Positions 26,229 through 35,082 of a stretch of DNA of 64,000 nt are shown here, one piece after another. How positions within the stretch are numbered: position 1 is the stretch's first letter; each line of letters begins with the position of its first letter. The translations under genes and the position numbers were made by a program. The DNA is taken from assembly GCF_900129645.1 (NCBI RefSeq), contig NZ_FSQZ01000001.1, positions 744,001-808,000 of the forward strand. Direction: 5' to 3'. The DNA comes from Acetomicrobium flavidum (lineage in GTDB: Bacteria; Synergistota; Synergistia; Synergistales; Acetomicrobiaceae). The notes below the pieces were generated by a model. That model worked only from the letters and a program-made list of their open reading frames with translations, was not told where the DNA came from and did not search any database.

Positions 26229-26237
26229 ATTATATCA
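26229..26237 (-). promoter_or_regulatory. extended -10 promoter for the lpxK-kds-waaA-kdn operon
   Basis: On the minus strand TGATATAAT combines a perfect TATAAT (26234-26229) with the TGN extension. It lies about 70 bases upstream of ATG 26161, in the gap divergent from the Na/Pi symporter gene. No clear -35 is seen, which is acceptable for extended -10 promoters. Confidence 0.6.
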
Positions 26238-26300
26238 TCCAAAACCATTGAAAGTGTGCTATAAAATAACGTGAGGGAAATAACGAATGGGGGGCTCGAT

Positions 26301-27899
26301 TTGGGAACGATACTTATGGCATGCGGAGGCATAGCCCTCTTTTTATACGGAATGACAAAGATGGGAGAGGGCTTACAGAAGATCGCCGGAGACAAGCTGA
26401 GAAGGATCCTTGAGACGCTTACGTCGAGCCGCCTATCGGGCGTTGCCGTAGGGTTAATCGTTACGGCCATAATCCAATCGTCCGGTGCCACCTCAGTGAT
26501 GTGCGTAAGTTTCGTGAATGCAGGGATAATGAGATTTGAACAGGCCATCGGAGTGATAATGGGCGCAAACATAGGTACAACCGTGACAGCGCAGATGGTG
26601 GCCTTTAGGCTCGAACGAGCTGCTTTGCCAGCAATAGCGCTGGGGATGGCTTTGATGTTGCTGGGCAAGAGGAAAAGCGTAAAGGAAGGTTGGGCCGATT
26701 GCTTCATGGGCTTTGGCATGCTATTCTTGGGACTTTCCATCACCGGAGATGCCGTAATGCCTTTGCAATCTTACCCTCCATTTATAAACATCCTGTGCAT
26801 AGGAAGGACCAACCCCTTTTTAGGCGTGATAGTGGGAATAATATTTACGGCCCTACTTCAATCCTCATCGGCAGTCACCGGACTTTTGGTGATGTTGGCC
26901 TCGAGGGATGTGATGGATTTGGGGTCAGCTCTTCCGATAATACTTGGGGCCAACATTGGAACAACTTCGACGGCGCTTCTGGCCTCCATAAACACTTCCC
27001 TAGCCGCCAGAAGGACCGCCTACGCTCACCTTCTGTTCAATATTGTCGGGGTGGCGATATTTTTCCCATTTTTAAAACCATTTCAACGAATCGTAGCCTA
27101 TACCAGCACTGACATGGCAAGACAGATCGCTAACGCACATACTATATTCAACATCACGACCACACTGCTTTTATTGCCGCTTATGCCTCAATTCGCGTCC
27201 CTGGCGTGCAGGCTCGTCAAAGGTACAGAGCAGGCCATTGAGTACGGTCCCAAATACCTGGACGCAAAATTGGTCTCCGTCCCCTTCATGGCGGTGGTGC
27301 AGACCCAAAAGGAAGTCATAAGGATGGCAAAGCTGTGCCTTGAAAATCTGGAAACGGCAGTAGGGATATTTCGAGGAGATCCGAAGGCAGACAGGAAGCG
27401 TTTCGACAACATAGAGGAGACGATTGACGAGATCGAGGAGGCCATAAGCTATTACGTGGCAAAAGTCTTCCAGCAGAACGTAAATAGCGCTCAGGCAAAG
27501 ATATTAACTTCGGCCATAAGCATTTCCGCTGACCTTGAACGAATCGGAGATCATGCCACGGCGATCGTGGAACTTGCAGATTATAAAGAAAAACATAACC
27601 TCCCCTTTTCCCAGGAGGCCGTGGAAGAGCTGAACGAGATGCTGGACAAAGCGGTTGAATCGGTAAGGACCGTGGTCGAGGCGCTCGAGACCGGCGATAA
27701 ACGAAAGGCAGCTAGCATAATACCCATGGACGACGTGTTGGATGAGCTGGAAAGAAACCTCCGTTCCAGACACATACAAAGGTTGAACAAAGGAATATGC
27801 TATCCCGCTTCTGGCGTTGTATTTCTGGACATGCTGAGCCACCTGGAAAGGATAGGCGATCACGCCGTCAACATAGCGGAAGAGATAATGTCCGTTTAG
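26301..27899 (+). CDS. Na+/phosphate symporter family protein with C-terminal PhoU-like domain (NptA/YjbB type)
   Basis: About 532 residues. The membrane half (to about residue 310) carries the duplicated QSSGA/QSS signature of the family: AIIQSSGATSVMCVSFVNAG with MGANIGTTVTAQ, and LLQSSSAVTGLLVML with LGANIGTTSTALLAS. The cytoplasmic C-terminal half is helical and PhoU-like, with two ERIGDHA repeats. It is the only plus-strand gene in the 25-kb envelope cluster and separates msbA from lpxK. Its TAG overlaps the msbA TAA tail to tail. TTG 26301 behind GGGGGG is preferred; a GTG at 26271 is possible. Confidence 0.92.
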   Translation: MGTILMACGGIALFLYGMTKMGEGLQKIAGDKLRRILETLTSSRLSGVAVGLIVTAIIQSSGATSVMCVSFVNAGIMRFEQAIGVIMGANIGTTVTAQMVAFRLERAALPAIALGMALMLLGKRKSVKEGWADCFMGFGMLFLGLSITGDAVMPLQSYPPFINILCIGRTNPFLGVIVGIIFTALLQSSSAVTGLLVMLASRDVMDLGSALPIILGANIGTTSTALLASINTSLAARRTAYAHLLFNIVGVAIFFPFLKPFQRIVAYTSTDMARQIANAHTIFNITTTLLLLPLMPQFASLACRLVKGTEQAIEYGPKYLDAKLVSVPFMAVVQTQKEVIRMAKLCLENLETAVGIFRGDPKADRKRFDNIEETIDEIEEAISYYVAKVFQQNVNSAQAKILTSAISISADLERIGDHATAIVELADYKEKHNLPFSQEAVEELNEMLDKAVESVRTVVEALETGDKRKAASIIPMDDVLDELERNLRSRHIQRLNKGICYPASGVVFLDMLSHLERIGDHAVNIAEEIMSV

Positions 27900-29683
27900 C
27901 CATGTCCCGCGCTTGAGCTCTTTTCGCCCATCTGGAGGGAGTACAGCTCGGCGTACACGCCGTTTTGCTTCAGCAAGGCATCGTGATCTCCCTCTTCGAC
28001 GATCTTGCCACCCTCCAAGACGATTATGCGATCTGCATTTCTGACGGTTGAAAGCCTGTGGGCTATGACCAGAGATGTCCTTCCCTCCATCGCCCTTTGC
28101 ATTGATTCCTGTATGTGTTGCTCCATGGCTGCATCCAGGGATGACGTTGCCTCATCCATTATGAGAATCCTCGGATTTCTGACTATGGCCCGAGCAATGG
28201 CTATGCGCTGGCGCTGACCGCCGCTTAGGGTGACGCCCCTCTCGCCTATCTCTGTATCAAAACCATCCGGTAAGCTCTTTATGAAATCCAATATCCCGGC
28301 CTGCCATGCCGCCCGAACTATATCTTCATGAGTTGCCCATGGGCAGCCGTAGGCTATATTGTAGGCAATGGAACCCTTAAGCAATACGGGGTCTTGCGGG
28401 ACGATGCCGATGTGCTTTCGAAGCGCCTTTAAATCCAACTGTCTCACGTCATACCCATCTATCTTGATGCTTCCCCTGTTGGGATCGTAGAACCTTGGAA
28501 TTAAGTCGACCAAGGTGGATTTCCCGGCACCGGTGCGACCGACAATGGCAACCTTCTCGCCGGGCTCGATGTGAAGGTTGATGCCCCTTAGGATCCAAAG
28601 CTCGTCCTCGTAGGCAAAGTAGATATCCTCAAAGTCTATCATGCCCTTGACGTCCTCAAGCACTATGGGGTAGCGAGGCGGACGTACCTCTGTGGAGATA
28701 TTCAGCACCTCAAATATTCTGTCGGCAGCGGCCAATCCCCTTTGAAGTCCGGAAACTACCTTGCTTAACACCCTTACCGGCTGTACAAGTAAGCCCAAGT
28801 AACCTATGAAGGCTATCAATTCCCCCGGAGTGCTCCTGCCTCTTACGACCTCTCTTCCGCCTATCCATAAGATCAACGCCAGCGCCCCGATCAGGATGAC
28901 CTCGACGGCACCCTCTAAAACAGCATGAATTTGCATGCCATGCATGAGGGCGCGGAAGTTAGACACATTTTGGTTTTTAAATTTATCCAGCTCCTCGTCC
29001 TCTGTGGCAAAGGACCTCACTATCCTTATTGCAGAAAGGGCTTCCTGTGCTATGGCAACGACCCTGCCAAGTTCCTCCTGAATTTCGTAGCCCACAATGC
29101 GAAGCTTCTTTGAGGCTGCGTTTAAAACATATCCAGTCAACGGAAGGACCACAAAGGTGAGCAAAGCCAGTCGCCAGTTCAATGCCAAAAGAAATATTAT
29201 CACTGCTACAAAGGTAACGCTTTGTACGACCAGATCGATTACTACGTTAGTCACCAGGTTTTGAAGGGTCATCACGTCGTTCGTTATGCGGGAGATCAAA
29301 TCGCCTATGCGAGACTTATATAGGTATCTTAAGGACATCTTCTGCATGTGATCGTAAAGCTGAACCCTTATATCCATTATCACGCGTTGCCCCACCCAAC
29401 CCATCAAATAGGTCTGCCCATACGAAAATACCGCCTTGCACAGGTAGATTAAAACTATGCCTAGGGCCAGAAAATGAAGCAAGAATAGGTTTTTCTGTAT
29501 CAATACGTCATCGACTATGTTTTTGAGCAACCAGGGCGGCAACACCGCCAACAGGGAAGAAATGGACATGCAGGCGATAGCAGCAAACAATCTGCCCAAA
29601 TAGGGCTTTAAATAACTTATCAGACGCAGATAAGTGCTTCTCTGCGATCTGGTCAATATGAGTTTCTTCTTTAACCAAGACAT
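27896..29683 (-). CDS. msbA: lipid A export ABC transporter MsbA-like
   Basis: A 595-residue half-transporter with six N-terminal membrane helices (about residues 15-325) and a C-terminal ATPase: Walker A GRTGAGKST, Q-loop IVPQDPVLL, signature LSGGQRQR and Walker B ILIMDEATSSLD with the H-loop AHRLST. MsbA flips lipid A-core across the inner membrane. Position between lpxB-type genes and lpxK/kds genes supports lipid A as substrate over drugs. It overlaps the upstream lpxB-like gene by 13 bases. Its stop overlaps that of the plus-strand symporter gene. Confidence 0.9.
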   Translation of the reverse strand: MSWLKKKLILTRSQRSTYLRLISYLKPYLGRLFAAIACMSISSLLAVLPPWLLKNIVDDVLIQKNLFLLHFLALGIVLIYLCKAVFSYGQTYLMGWVGQRVIMDIRVQLYDHMQKMSLRYLYKSRIGDLISRITNDVMTLQNLVTNVVIDLVVQSVTFVAVIIFLLALNWRLALLTFVVLPLTGYVLNAASKKLRIVGYEIQEELGRVVAIAQEALSAIRIVRSFATEDEELDKFKNQNVSNFRALMHGMQIHAVLEGAVEVILIGALALILWIGGREVVRGRSTPGELIAFIGYLGLLVQPVRVLSKVVSGLQRGLAAADRIFEVLNISTEVRPPRYPIVLEDVKGMIDFEDIYFAYEDELWILRGINLHIEPGEKVAIVGRTGAGKSTLVDLIPRFYDPNRGSIKIDGYDVRQLDLKALRKHIGIVPQDPVLLKGSIAYNIAYGCPWATHEDIVRAAWQAGILDFIKSLPDGFDTEIGERGVTLSGGQRQRIAIARAIVRNPRILIMDEATSSLDAAMEQHIQESMQRAMEGRTSLVIAHRLSTVRNADRIIVLEGGKIVEEGDHDALLKQNGVYAELYSLQMGEKSSSAGHG

Positions 29684-30780
29684 TGCATTATCTCCTCCGC
29701 CAATCGCTTCGAGGCCCCGTATGACGATGTCAATTGGCCCATCAGTTCGGACGTTTTTTTAAGCCAATCGATGTCGTTTAAATATTCGATCATCGCCTCT
29801 GCAAGCTCCTTTGGCGTGTAATCTCCCACAAGTTCAGGGATCAAGTTTATACCTGTTATTCTATTAGGCCACGAGAGCATGCCCTTCTTTTTAGATAGGG
29901 ACTGCAACAGCCTATCTTTAACCAAGGGCAAACGCAACATAACTCCCTTAAGTCCGCTAAACGGTATATCGCTTAAAAAGGCGTAAGGCACTGCCACGAG
30001 AGTAGGCACCCTTAAATAAAGCAATTCCAACGTGTTAGTACCAGGCTGCGTCAACGCCAAATCTACGCCCCTTAAAGCAAACGGGGTGCTTTCCCTGGTT
30101 GGATTCAAGCCGGCTTCTTCCCATGCCTTTACCTCTTCGTCCAAAGAAAAAGGCGAAAGCAAGGTTATGACGTCTATATCCAATAAGCTTCGAAGATGGC
30201 CGTACAGTTCCCTTAAATAAGACAAGGCCCTTCGCCTTATGGCCGGCCTGCTGCCCGGGAAAAGGGCAACTTTTCGTGACGTGTACTTTTGAGCCGGTAA
30301 ACCCATTTTAGGGCCTTCGCCCACGTCAAGATCCAATCTCAGAGAATCGGCGACCAGATCGCCAATCACCAGGGGGGAAACGCCATCTTCTCGAATGTGG
30401 TCTGCCATGACCTCATAAGCGGTAAAGACCCTGGAACAACCGCGCAGTCCCCTTTTCCTGCCATAGGTATAGCAGAAAAGCTCCGCGCCGCTCATCCTCG
30501 ATAAAAACCTTCCAAACATCAAGTCTCCGCCAAGCTGTACGACTAACCCAACATCTCTTGCCCTGATCGACTCATAAAAGGTCTTTGCCCAATTGTAGGG
30601 ACCGATGATGCGATAAAAGGAAAGCCTGTGGGCACAGGTTCTTTCCATGCCGGAAGCGAACTGGCACGGGAGCAACCATAATACGGATCTGATCCCCCTT
30701 TTATCGAGCTCGTAAACCAAGGGCCTAGCCCAATCCCAAAGCTCTCCCGGACCGTTTGTAAGTATATATACCGCCTTCAT
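29671..30780 (-). CDS. LpxB-like glycosyltransferase paralogue
   Basis: A 369-residue GT-B-type protein. It starts MKAVYILTNGPGELWDWARPL, with NGPGE where LpxB has GEASGD. It also has VVQLGGDLMFG, VALFPGSRPAIRRRALSYL and LALTQPGTNTLELLYLRVPTLVAVPYAFL, which parallel the nucleotide-sugar site of LpxB. It overlaps lpxB as ATGA, so it is strictly coupled to it. The true disaccharide synthase is probably the upstream gene; this copy may add another sugar to lipid A/core or support LpxB. Its exact reaction is unknown. Confidence 0.75.
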   Translation of the reverse strand: MKAVYILTNGPGELWDWARPLVYELDKRGIRSVLWLLPCQFASGMERTCAHRLSFYRIIGPYNWAKTFYESIRARDVGLVVQLGGDLMFGRFLSRMSGAELFCYTYGRKRGLRGCSRVFTAYEVMADHIREDGVSPLVIGDLVADSLRLDLDVGEGPKMGLPAQKYTSRKVALFPGSRPAIRRRALSYLRELYGHLRSLLDIDVITLLSPFSLDEEVKAWEEAGLNPTRESTPFALRGVDLALTQPGTNTLELLYLRVPTLVAVPYAFLSDIPFSGLKGVMLRLPLVKDRLLQSLSKKKGMLSWPNRITGINLIPELVGDYTPKELAEAMIEYLNDIDWLKKTSELMGQLTSSYGASKRLAEEIMQCLG

Positions 30781-31880
30781 CGTCCCACCGTTTCGGCAAT
30801 GACGTCAGCCCAAAATTTGTACGCTCCGCGATCGCCCATCTTGCTTCTGGCCTTTGCCAGATCGTTGTGTACCTTTGTTGTGTCCTTCAAATACCTTAAC
30901 ACCGCCTCCAGCGCCGATGAAGCTTTGACCTCGCCTTGAAGCAGCTCGGGGTAAACTTCGCGCCCCAACAGTATGTTGGGCATGGCAACCCACTGCGTTT
31001 TAACCATGAGCTTGTAGACCAAATAGCTTAAAAACGAGGCCTTGTACAAAGCGACCATGAATTTATCCAACATCATGGCCTCCACGGCAGCTGTACCGCA
31101 GGCACCGATGACAAATTCCGACACGTACATCAGGTCAACTCCCTTGCCCTCAAAAAACGACAAGCCGCTATCCATTCTTTTTAGCGCCTGCCGATCGACG
31201 GAAGGCAAGCTTTTGGCGACAGAGACCACCGGATTATAGCCCATACGCTTCAGTTCGACGCCAACTTCCCTTAAAACAGGGGCAAGGCGCCTGACCTCTG
31301 TCGATCTGCTGCCCGGCAGGAGGGCAACTATGCGTTTTCCGCTATAGGCATTAATTACATCTTCGTCCGGGGCGTAATCGCACAGGTCATCCAGCAAGGG
31401 ATGTCCCATCCAGCGGCTTTCGACTCCCTTGTCGGTGTAAAAGCGGTGTTCGAACTCAAACAACGGGAAACACGTTACCTCAAGATCCCTGATCACATCA
31501 GCCCTCTTTGCCCGCCACGCCCAAGCCGTCGGCGGCGAGACATAAAAGATAGGGTTTCGATACCCCTTTCTTCGAATCGCCTTAATCAAGGGTATATGGT
31601 AGTCGGGGCTATCGATGACCACCACACAATCGGGCATCTCCTTCAGTACGGAATTTGCCATTCTATCTTTGAGGCGAGACAGCCTTAAAAGGCTTTTGAG
31701 GCCTTCCGAAATGCCCATGACCTGAAGCTCGCTGTAGCTCCAAACTTCATGCCCTCCCGACGTAGTGCCTTCGGGTCCGAGCATCCCCCAACAACGCCCC
31801 AGCCTGCCATCTAAGGCCTTTATGAGGCATCCGGCATAATGGTCGCCGGAGGCCTCACCGCAGCTTAAAAATAAGCTCAA
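30777..31880 (-). CDS. lpxB: lipid-A-disaccharide synthase
   Basis: Joins UDP-diacylglucosamine and lipid X to form the lipid A disaccharide. A 367-residue peripheral membrane enzyme beginning LFLSCGEASGDHYAG, with LQVMGISEGLKSLLRL, VVVIDSPDYHIPLIKAIRRKG, FYVSPPTAWAWRAKRAD, the hinge motif RWMGHPLLDDL and ALLPGSRSTEVRRLAPVL. These are all standard LpxB motifs. It starts at TTG 31880, overlapping the lpxI stop as TTGA with GGGGGTAAGG upstream, and ends in an ATGA overlap with the paralogue. Confidence 0.96.
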   Translation of the reverse strand: MSLFLSCGEASGDHYAGCLIKALDGRLGRCWGMLGPEGTTSGGHEVWSYSELQVMGISEGLKSLLRLSRLKDRMANSVLKEMPDCVVVIDSPDYHIPLIKAIRRKGYRNPIFYVSPPTAWAWRAKRADVIRDLEVTCFPLFEFEHRFYTDKGVESRWMGHPLLDDLCDYAPDEDVINAYSGKRIVALLPGSRSTEVRRLAPVLREVGVELKRMGYNPVVSVAKSLPSVDRQALKRMDSGLSFFEGKGVDLMYVSEFVIGACGTAAVEAMMLDKFMVALYKASFLSYLVYKLMVKTQWVAMPNILLGREVYPELLQGEVKASSALEAVLRYLKDTTKVHNDLAKARSKMGDRGAYKFWADVIAETVGR

Positions 31881-32683
31881 TGCCTTACCCCCAGAACGGA
31901 TATGTCGAAATCCGAAGCAAAACGCTTAAACTCGTCAGGTTTGATTATCACGGTCTTTCCTGCCTCAACGGCAAGGCACTTAAGACCGGCGTTCAACATG
32001 TTCTGTAACGTCCTAACTCCCACGGTAGGTAAATCGTATCGTTCGTCCTGATCGGGACGCATCATCTTTATGACTACGCCGCCCTTAGCCAGGCTGCCGG
32101 CCCTAAGCAACATGGCGTCCGTTCCCTCCATTGCCTCCACGGCAACTACTGCCTTTTTATGTACCACCAATGTCTGTCCAAAGGAGAGGGGAAGCAACAC
32201 CTTTGCAATGGCCTTGCCGTATTCCACGTCCTCAAGCTCGCCATTTGTCGGAAGCCTGCCGGCAAAATGCCCCTCAGGGGCAAGCCAATCGGAGATGATT
32301 TCCTTGTAGCCAATTACCTTAAAACCTTCTTTTTCCAAAGTCAAGACTATATTGCCGAGCAAGTTGTGATCGTCGCGAGATTCTAAGCTTTGAAGTAATT
32401 TTTTTAACTGCTCGTCGTGCAATCCCTGATGATACATCAGGGTCTTTGGCACTACCCCCGCCATAATTATTTCACAGACACCCCTACGCCTCATGTCTTC
32501 GATGACGAATCCCAAGTTCAGGCTGGAAAGTTCAATTAATTCCAGGGCAAACTTCGAGAGGGATGCCTCGTGTTCTCCAAAGGAATACACTATGGGAGGA
32601 TACCCCCGCGTGGTGAGACGACGCGCTATTTCAAGGGGCAGCCGACCATCACCTGCTATGATGGCAAGTCCTTTAAACTGCAT
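31877..32683 (-). CDS. lpxI: UDP-2,3-diacylglucosamine pyrophosphatase LpxI (DUF1009)
   Basis: Hydrolyses UDP-diacylglucosamine to lipid X, the step done by LpxH in enterics. The protein begins MQFKGLAIIAGDGRLPLEIARR and shows the DUF1009 features VPKTLMYHQGLHDEQLKKLL, FKVIGYKEIISDWL, VVAVEAMEGTDAMLLRAGSL and GVRTLQNMLNAGLKCLAVEAG. It is 268 residues long. The frame runs open to 32959 inside lptG, but ATG 32683 (or the TGATG-overlapping ATG 32689) is the homologous start with AGGTGA upstream. No lpxH is in the window. Confidence 0.95.
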   Translation of the reverse strand: MQFKGLAIIAGDGRLPLEIARRLTTRGYPPIVYSFGEHEASLSKFALELIELSSLNLGFVIEDMRRRGVCEIIMAGVVPKTLMYHQGLHDEQLKKLLQSLESRDDHNLLGNIVLTLEKEGFKVIGYKEIISDWLAPEGHFAGRLPTNGELEDVEYGKAIAKVLLPLSFGQTLVVHKKAVVAVEAMEGTDAMLLRAGSLAKGGVVIKMMRPDQDERYDLPTVGVRTLQNMLNAGLKCLAVEAGKTVIIKPDEFKRFASDFDISVLGVRH

Positions 32684-32688
32684 CGTCA

Positions 32689-33792
32689 TCACCTGTTGGC
32701 CCTTTTGGCCGTATAAGATCCGCACAACAAAAATATCAAGTTCGGGATCCAGGCCGCCGCAAGGGGCGAGAGGTAACCGCCCTGTCCCAGGGAACGGCAA
32801 AAGGACATGAAGACGTAGTAGGCGAAGACCAAGATGATCGACACGCCGATGCCCATGCCGGATCCAGACCGCCTGCTTCCGGCTCCTACCGAAGCTCCCA
32901 CCAGGGCCAGCACGACGCTTGCCCAAGGGACGGCCAGCCTGAGGTGCAAGAGGACCCATAGGGAATCGACGTCCACGCCCTGGATCTTCATCAATTTAAT
33001 ATAGCTGTAAAGCTCAAGGGCCGACATCTTTTTGGGATCCTGCGAGCTGGCAACTACCTGGGCAGGCGACAGCGGAAGCGTCAGTTGTTGTCTTTCGAAA
33101 CTGAAAAGAGGCTCTACCAAGCCTTCCTGGGTGACGTTAAAGACCTGGCCGTTGTAAAGCCACCACTCTCCGTCCTTCCATTCGCCGCCTTTGGCCGTCA
33201 TTATACGCACAAGCTTGTCGGAGTCGAACTCCTGTATCAGCACGTCGTCCATATTTCCCTCTTGAGGAAAGAGCTTCCCTATGTAGATGACCCTCGACAA
33301 TTTTCCGCCCTTCTCTTCCTTCAAAAACATCTGCTCCTTGAGCAACGCCGGCTTCTGTTTGGCCACCTCATACCTCATGACGTTATCGGCTGCCCTGTCC
33401 GTCAACGGAACTACGGTCTCATTGAAAAGGAGCGCACAACCGCCAACGATGATGCTGGCCAAGATTATGGGGCGCAAGACGCGATAGAAACTTATTCCGG
33501 AGGCCTTTATGGCCGTTAACTCCGACTGCGCCGCCATCTTTCCAAAGCTCAATATGGTCGCCAAAAGGGCTGCCATGGGCAACGTCAGCACCACCACGCC
33601 AGGCAGGCGATACAGAAACAACCTGAAAACGACCCCAAAGGGCACCCGGCTTTGTATGAGCAGATCGGCTATGTCAAAAAGCAGGTCTCCTGCGACAAGG
33701 AGGGTCGTAAAGACCATTACGCCGAAGACGAAGGTCGGATAAAATTCGTTTATGATGAACTTGTCCAGCAACCTAATTCGAAATCCGGCCAT
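32689..33792 (-). CDS. lptG: LPS export ABC transporter permease LptF/LptG
   Basis: A YjgP/YjgQ-family inner-membrane protein of 367 residues that extracts LPS with LptB. Three N-terminal helices (from FIINEFYPTFVFGVMVFTTLL, then the VFRLFLYRLPGVVVLTLPMAALLATILSFG region), a periplasmic beta-jellyroll (about residues 125-265) and three C-terminal helices (from LLHLRLAVPWASVVLALVGA). SELTAIKASGISFYRVLRP is the conserved cytoplasmic loop. Whether it is LptF or LptG cannot be told from sequence alone, and only one permease gene is present here. It sits between kdsC and lpxI. Confidence 0.9.
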   Translation of the reverse strand: MAGFRIRLLDKFIINEFYPTFVFGVMVFTTLLVAGDLLFDIADLLIQSRVPFGVVFRLFLYRLPGVVVLTLPMAALLATILSFGKMAAQSELTAIKASGISFYRVLRPIILASIIVGGCALLFNETVVPLTDRAADNVMRYEVAKQKPALLKEQMFLKEEKGGKLSRVIYIGKLFPQEGNMDDVLIQEFDSDKLVRIMTAKGGEWKDGEWWLYNGQVFNVTQEGLVEPLFSFERQQLTLPLSPAQVVASSQDPKKMSALELYSYIKLMKIQGVDVDSLWVLLHLRLAVPWASVVLALVGASVGAGSRRSGSGMGIGVSIILVFAYYVFMSFCRSLGQGGYLSPLAAAWIPNLIFLLCGSYTAKRANR

Positions 33793-33800
33793 GATGGCAC

Positions 33801-34271
33801 CTACCGTCCCCTCTTAAGGAGCATATCGGCAACTTCCCTGACGGCCCCTTGTCCGCCGCTTGAGGCCGTGACGTAATCTGCAGCTTCTTTCGTCTCCTGT
33901 CTGGCATTCGCCACCGCTACGCCGAGGCCAGCCCACTTGATGCATTCGATATCGTTGACGTCATCGCCCATGTAGGCAACTTCCTCAGGCTTCAAGTTCA
34001 GCTTTTCGGAAAGGGATACAAGGGTAGCCAGCTTATCCTTCACGCCATTAAATACAAAGGGTATGCCCAGGTCCTTTGCTCGTTGATCGGTGGAGGCAGA
34101 AAACCTTCCGCTTATAATCGCAACCTCGATGCCCTGGCGCCTTAGCATGGCAATTCCCATGCCGTCTTGGATGTCAAAACGTTTAAATTCATGGCCTTCG
34201 CCGTCCATGTAAACCGATCCGTCGGTCAACGTCCCATCCACATCCAGCGCCAAAAGCTTAATATCCATCAT
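33801..34271 (-). CDS. kdsC: Kdo-8-phosphate phosphatase
   Basis: HAD phosphatase of about 156 residues without a cap domain, producing free Kdo. Motif I is LLALDVDGTLTDGSVYMDGEG, motif II is in VAIISGRFSASTD, and motif III is EEVAYMGDDVNDIECIKWAGLGVAVANA. The family hallmark KRFDIQDGMGIAMLRRQG is present. ATG 34271 overlaps the lpxA stop (ATGA); a second ATG follows at 34268. It lies in the lpx half of the cluster, separate from kdsD-A-B. Confidence 0.95.
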   Translation of the reverse strand: MMDIKLLALDVDGTLTDGSVYMDGEGHEFKRFDIQDGMGIAMLRRQGIEVAIISGRFSASTDQRAKDLGIPFVFNGVKDKLATLVSLSEKLNLKPEEVAYMGDDVNDIECIKWAGLGVAVANARQETKEAADYVTASSGGQGAVREVADMLLKRGR

Positions 34272-35080
34272 TCCACATCTCCCATGAAGACGCGCGCGCT
34301 GGGCCATGGCACCAAGCCTCTCCTGGATCTATCGAAGAAGCTTACTATCTCAGTGATGATGGGATCGCCAAGGCCTTGCCTTCGCATCATCTCGACAGCT
34401 TGTCTTAAGGGCAATCCATTGTGATAAAGTTGTCTGTAAATTCGCTTTATATGCTCCCTTAACGTCGAGTCAAAGCCTGCACGCTGAAGGCCGACCTTAT
34501 TTATGCCGTAGATCCTTGCGGGCCTTCCGTCCGCCAGGACGAAGGGGGGGATATCCTTTACGACCTTGGATAGGCCTCCGATCATGCACAACCTGCCTAT
34601 CTTGACGAACTGATGTATTCCCACCATTCCCCCGAGATTGGCGTAATCTTCCACCTCACAGTAGCCGGCAAGCCCGCTTTTGTTTGCCACAATGACGTGA
34701 TTTCCGATCCTAACGTTATGTCCCACGTGAACACCCTCCATCAGAAACACGTCATCACCGATCACGGTAGATTGCCCTTCGCCCGTGGCACGGTGTATCG
34801 TCACGCCTTCCCTTATTATTGTGCGATCGCCCACGACGACCTTCGTCCTTTCGCCACGAAAGGAATGATCCTGCGGCTCCCCGCCTATGACAGCATTTTC
34901 ATATATCCTGCAATCCTGCCCAATCTGGACAAAATTAAATATCCTCACGTAAGCCCCTATCACGGTATTTTTGCCGATAAATACCTCATCTTCAATGATG
35001 CTGTAGGGACCTATGGTAACCCCTTCGTCCAGTTCGGCCTTGGAAGATACGATAGCAGTCGGATGTATGGTCCCCTTCAT
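34268..35080 (-). CDS. lpxA: UDP-N-acetylglucosamine acyltransferase
   Basis: First step of lipid A synthesis. A 270-residue left-handed beta helix built of hexapeptide repeats, beginning IHPTAIVSSKAELDEGVTIGPYS. It has VTIHRATGEGQSTVIG, the catalytic His region FLMEGVHVGHNVRIGNHV and YANLGGMVGIHQFVKIG, with the usual C-terminal helical domain after GINKVGLQRAGF. It starts two bases after fabZ and ends overlapping kdsC. Confidence 0.97.
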   Translation of the reverse strand: MKGTIHPTAIVSSKAELDEGVTIGPYSIIEDEVFIGKNTVIGAYVRIFNFVQIGQDCRIYENAVIGGEPQDHSFRGERTKVVVGDRTIIREGVTIHRATGEGQSTVIGDDVFLMEGVHVGHNVRIGNHVIVANKSGLAGYCEVEDYANLGGMVGIHQFVKIGRLCMIGGLSKVVKDIPPFVLADGRPARIYGINKVGLQRAGFDSTLREHIKRIYRQLYHNGLPLRQAVEMMRRQGLGDPIITEIVSFFDRSRRGLVPWPSARVFMGDVE

Positions 35081-35082
35081 GT

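Noticed and set aside
32684-32959. N-terminal 92-codon extension of lpxI
   Set aside because: It reads through lptG in another frame and has no LpxI-like sequence; the family start is at 32683.
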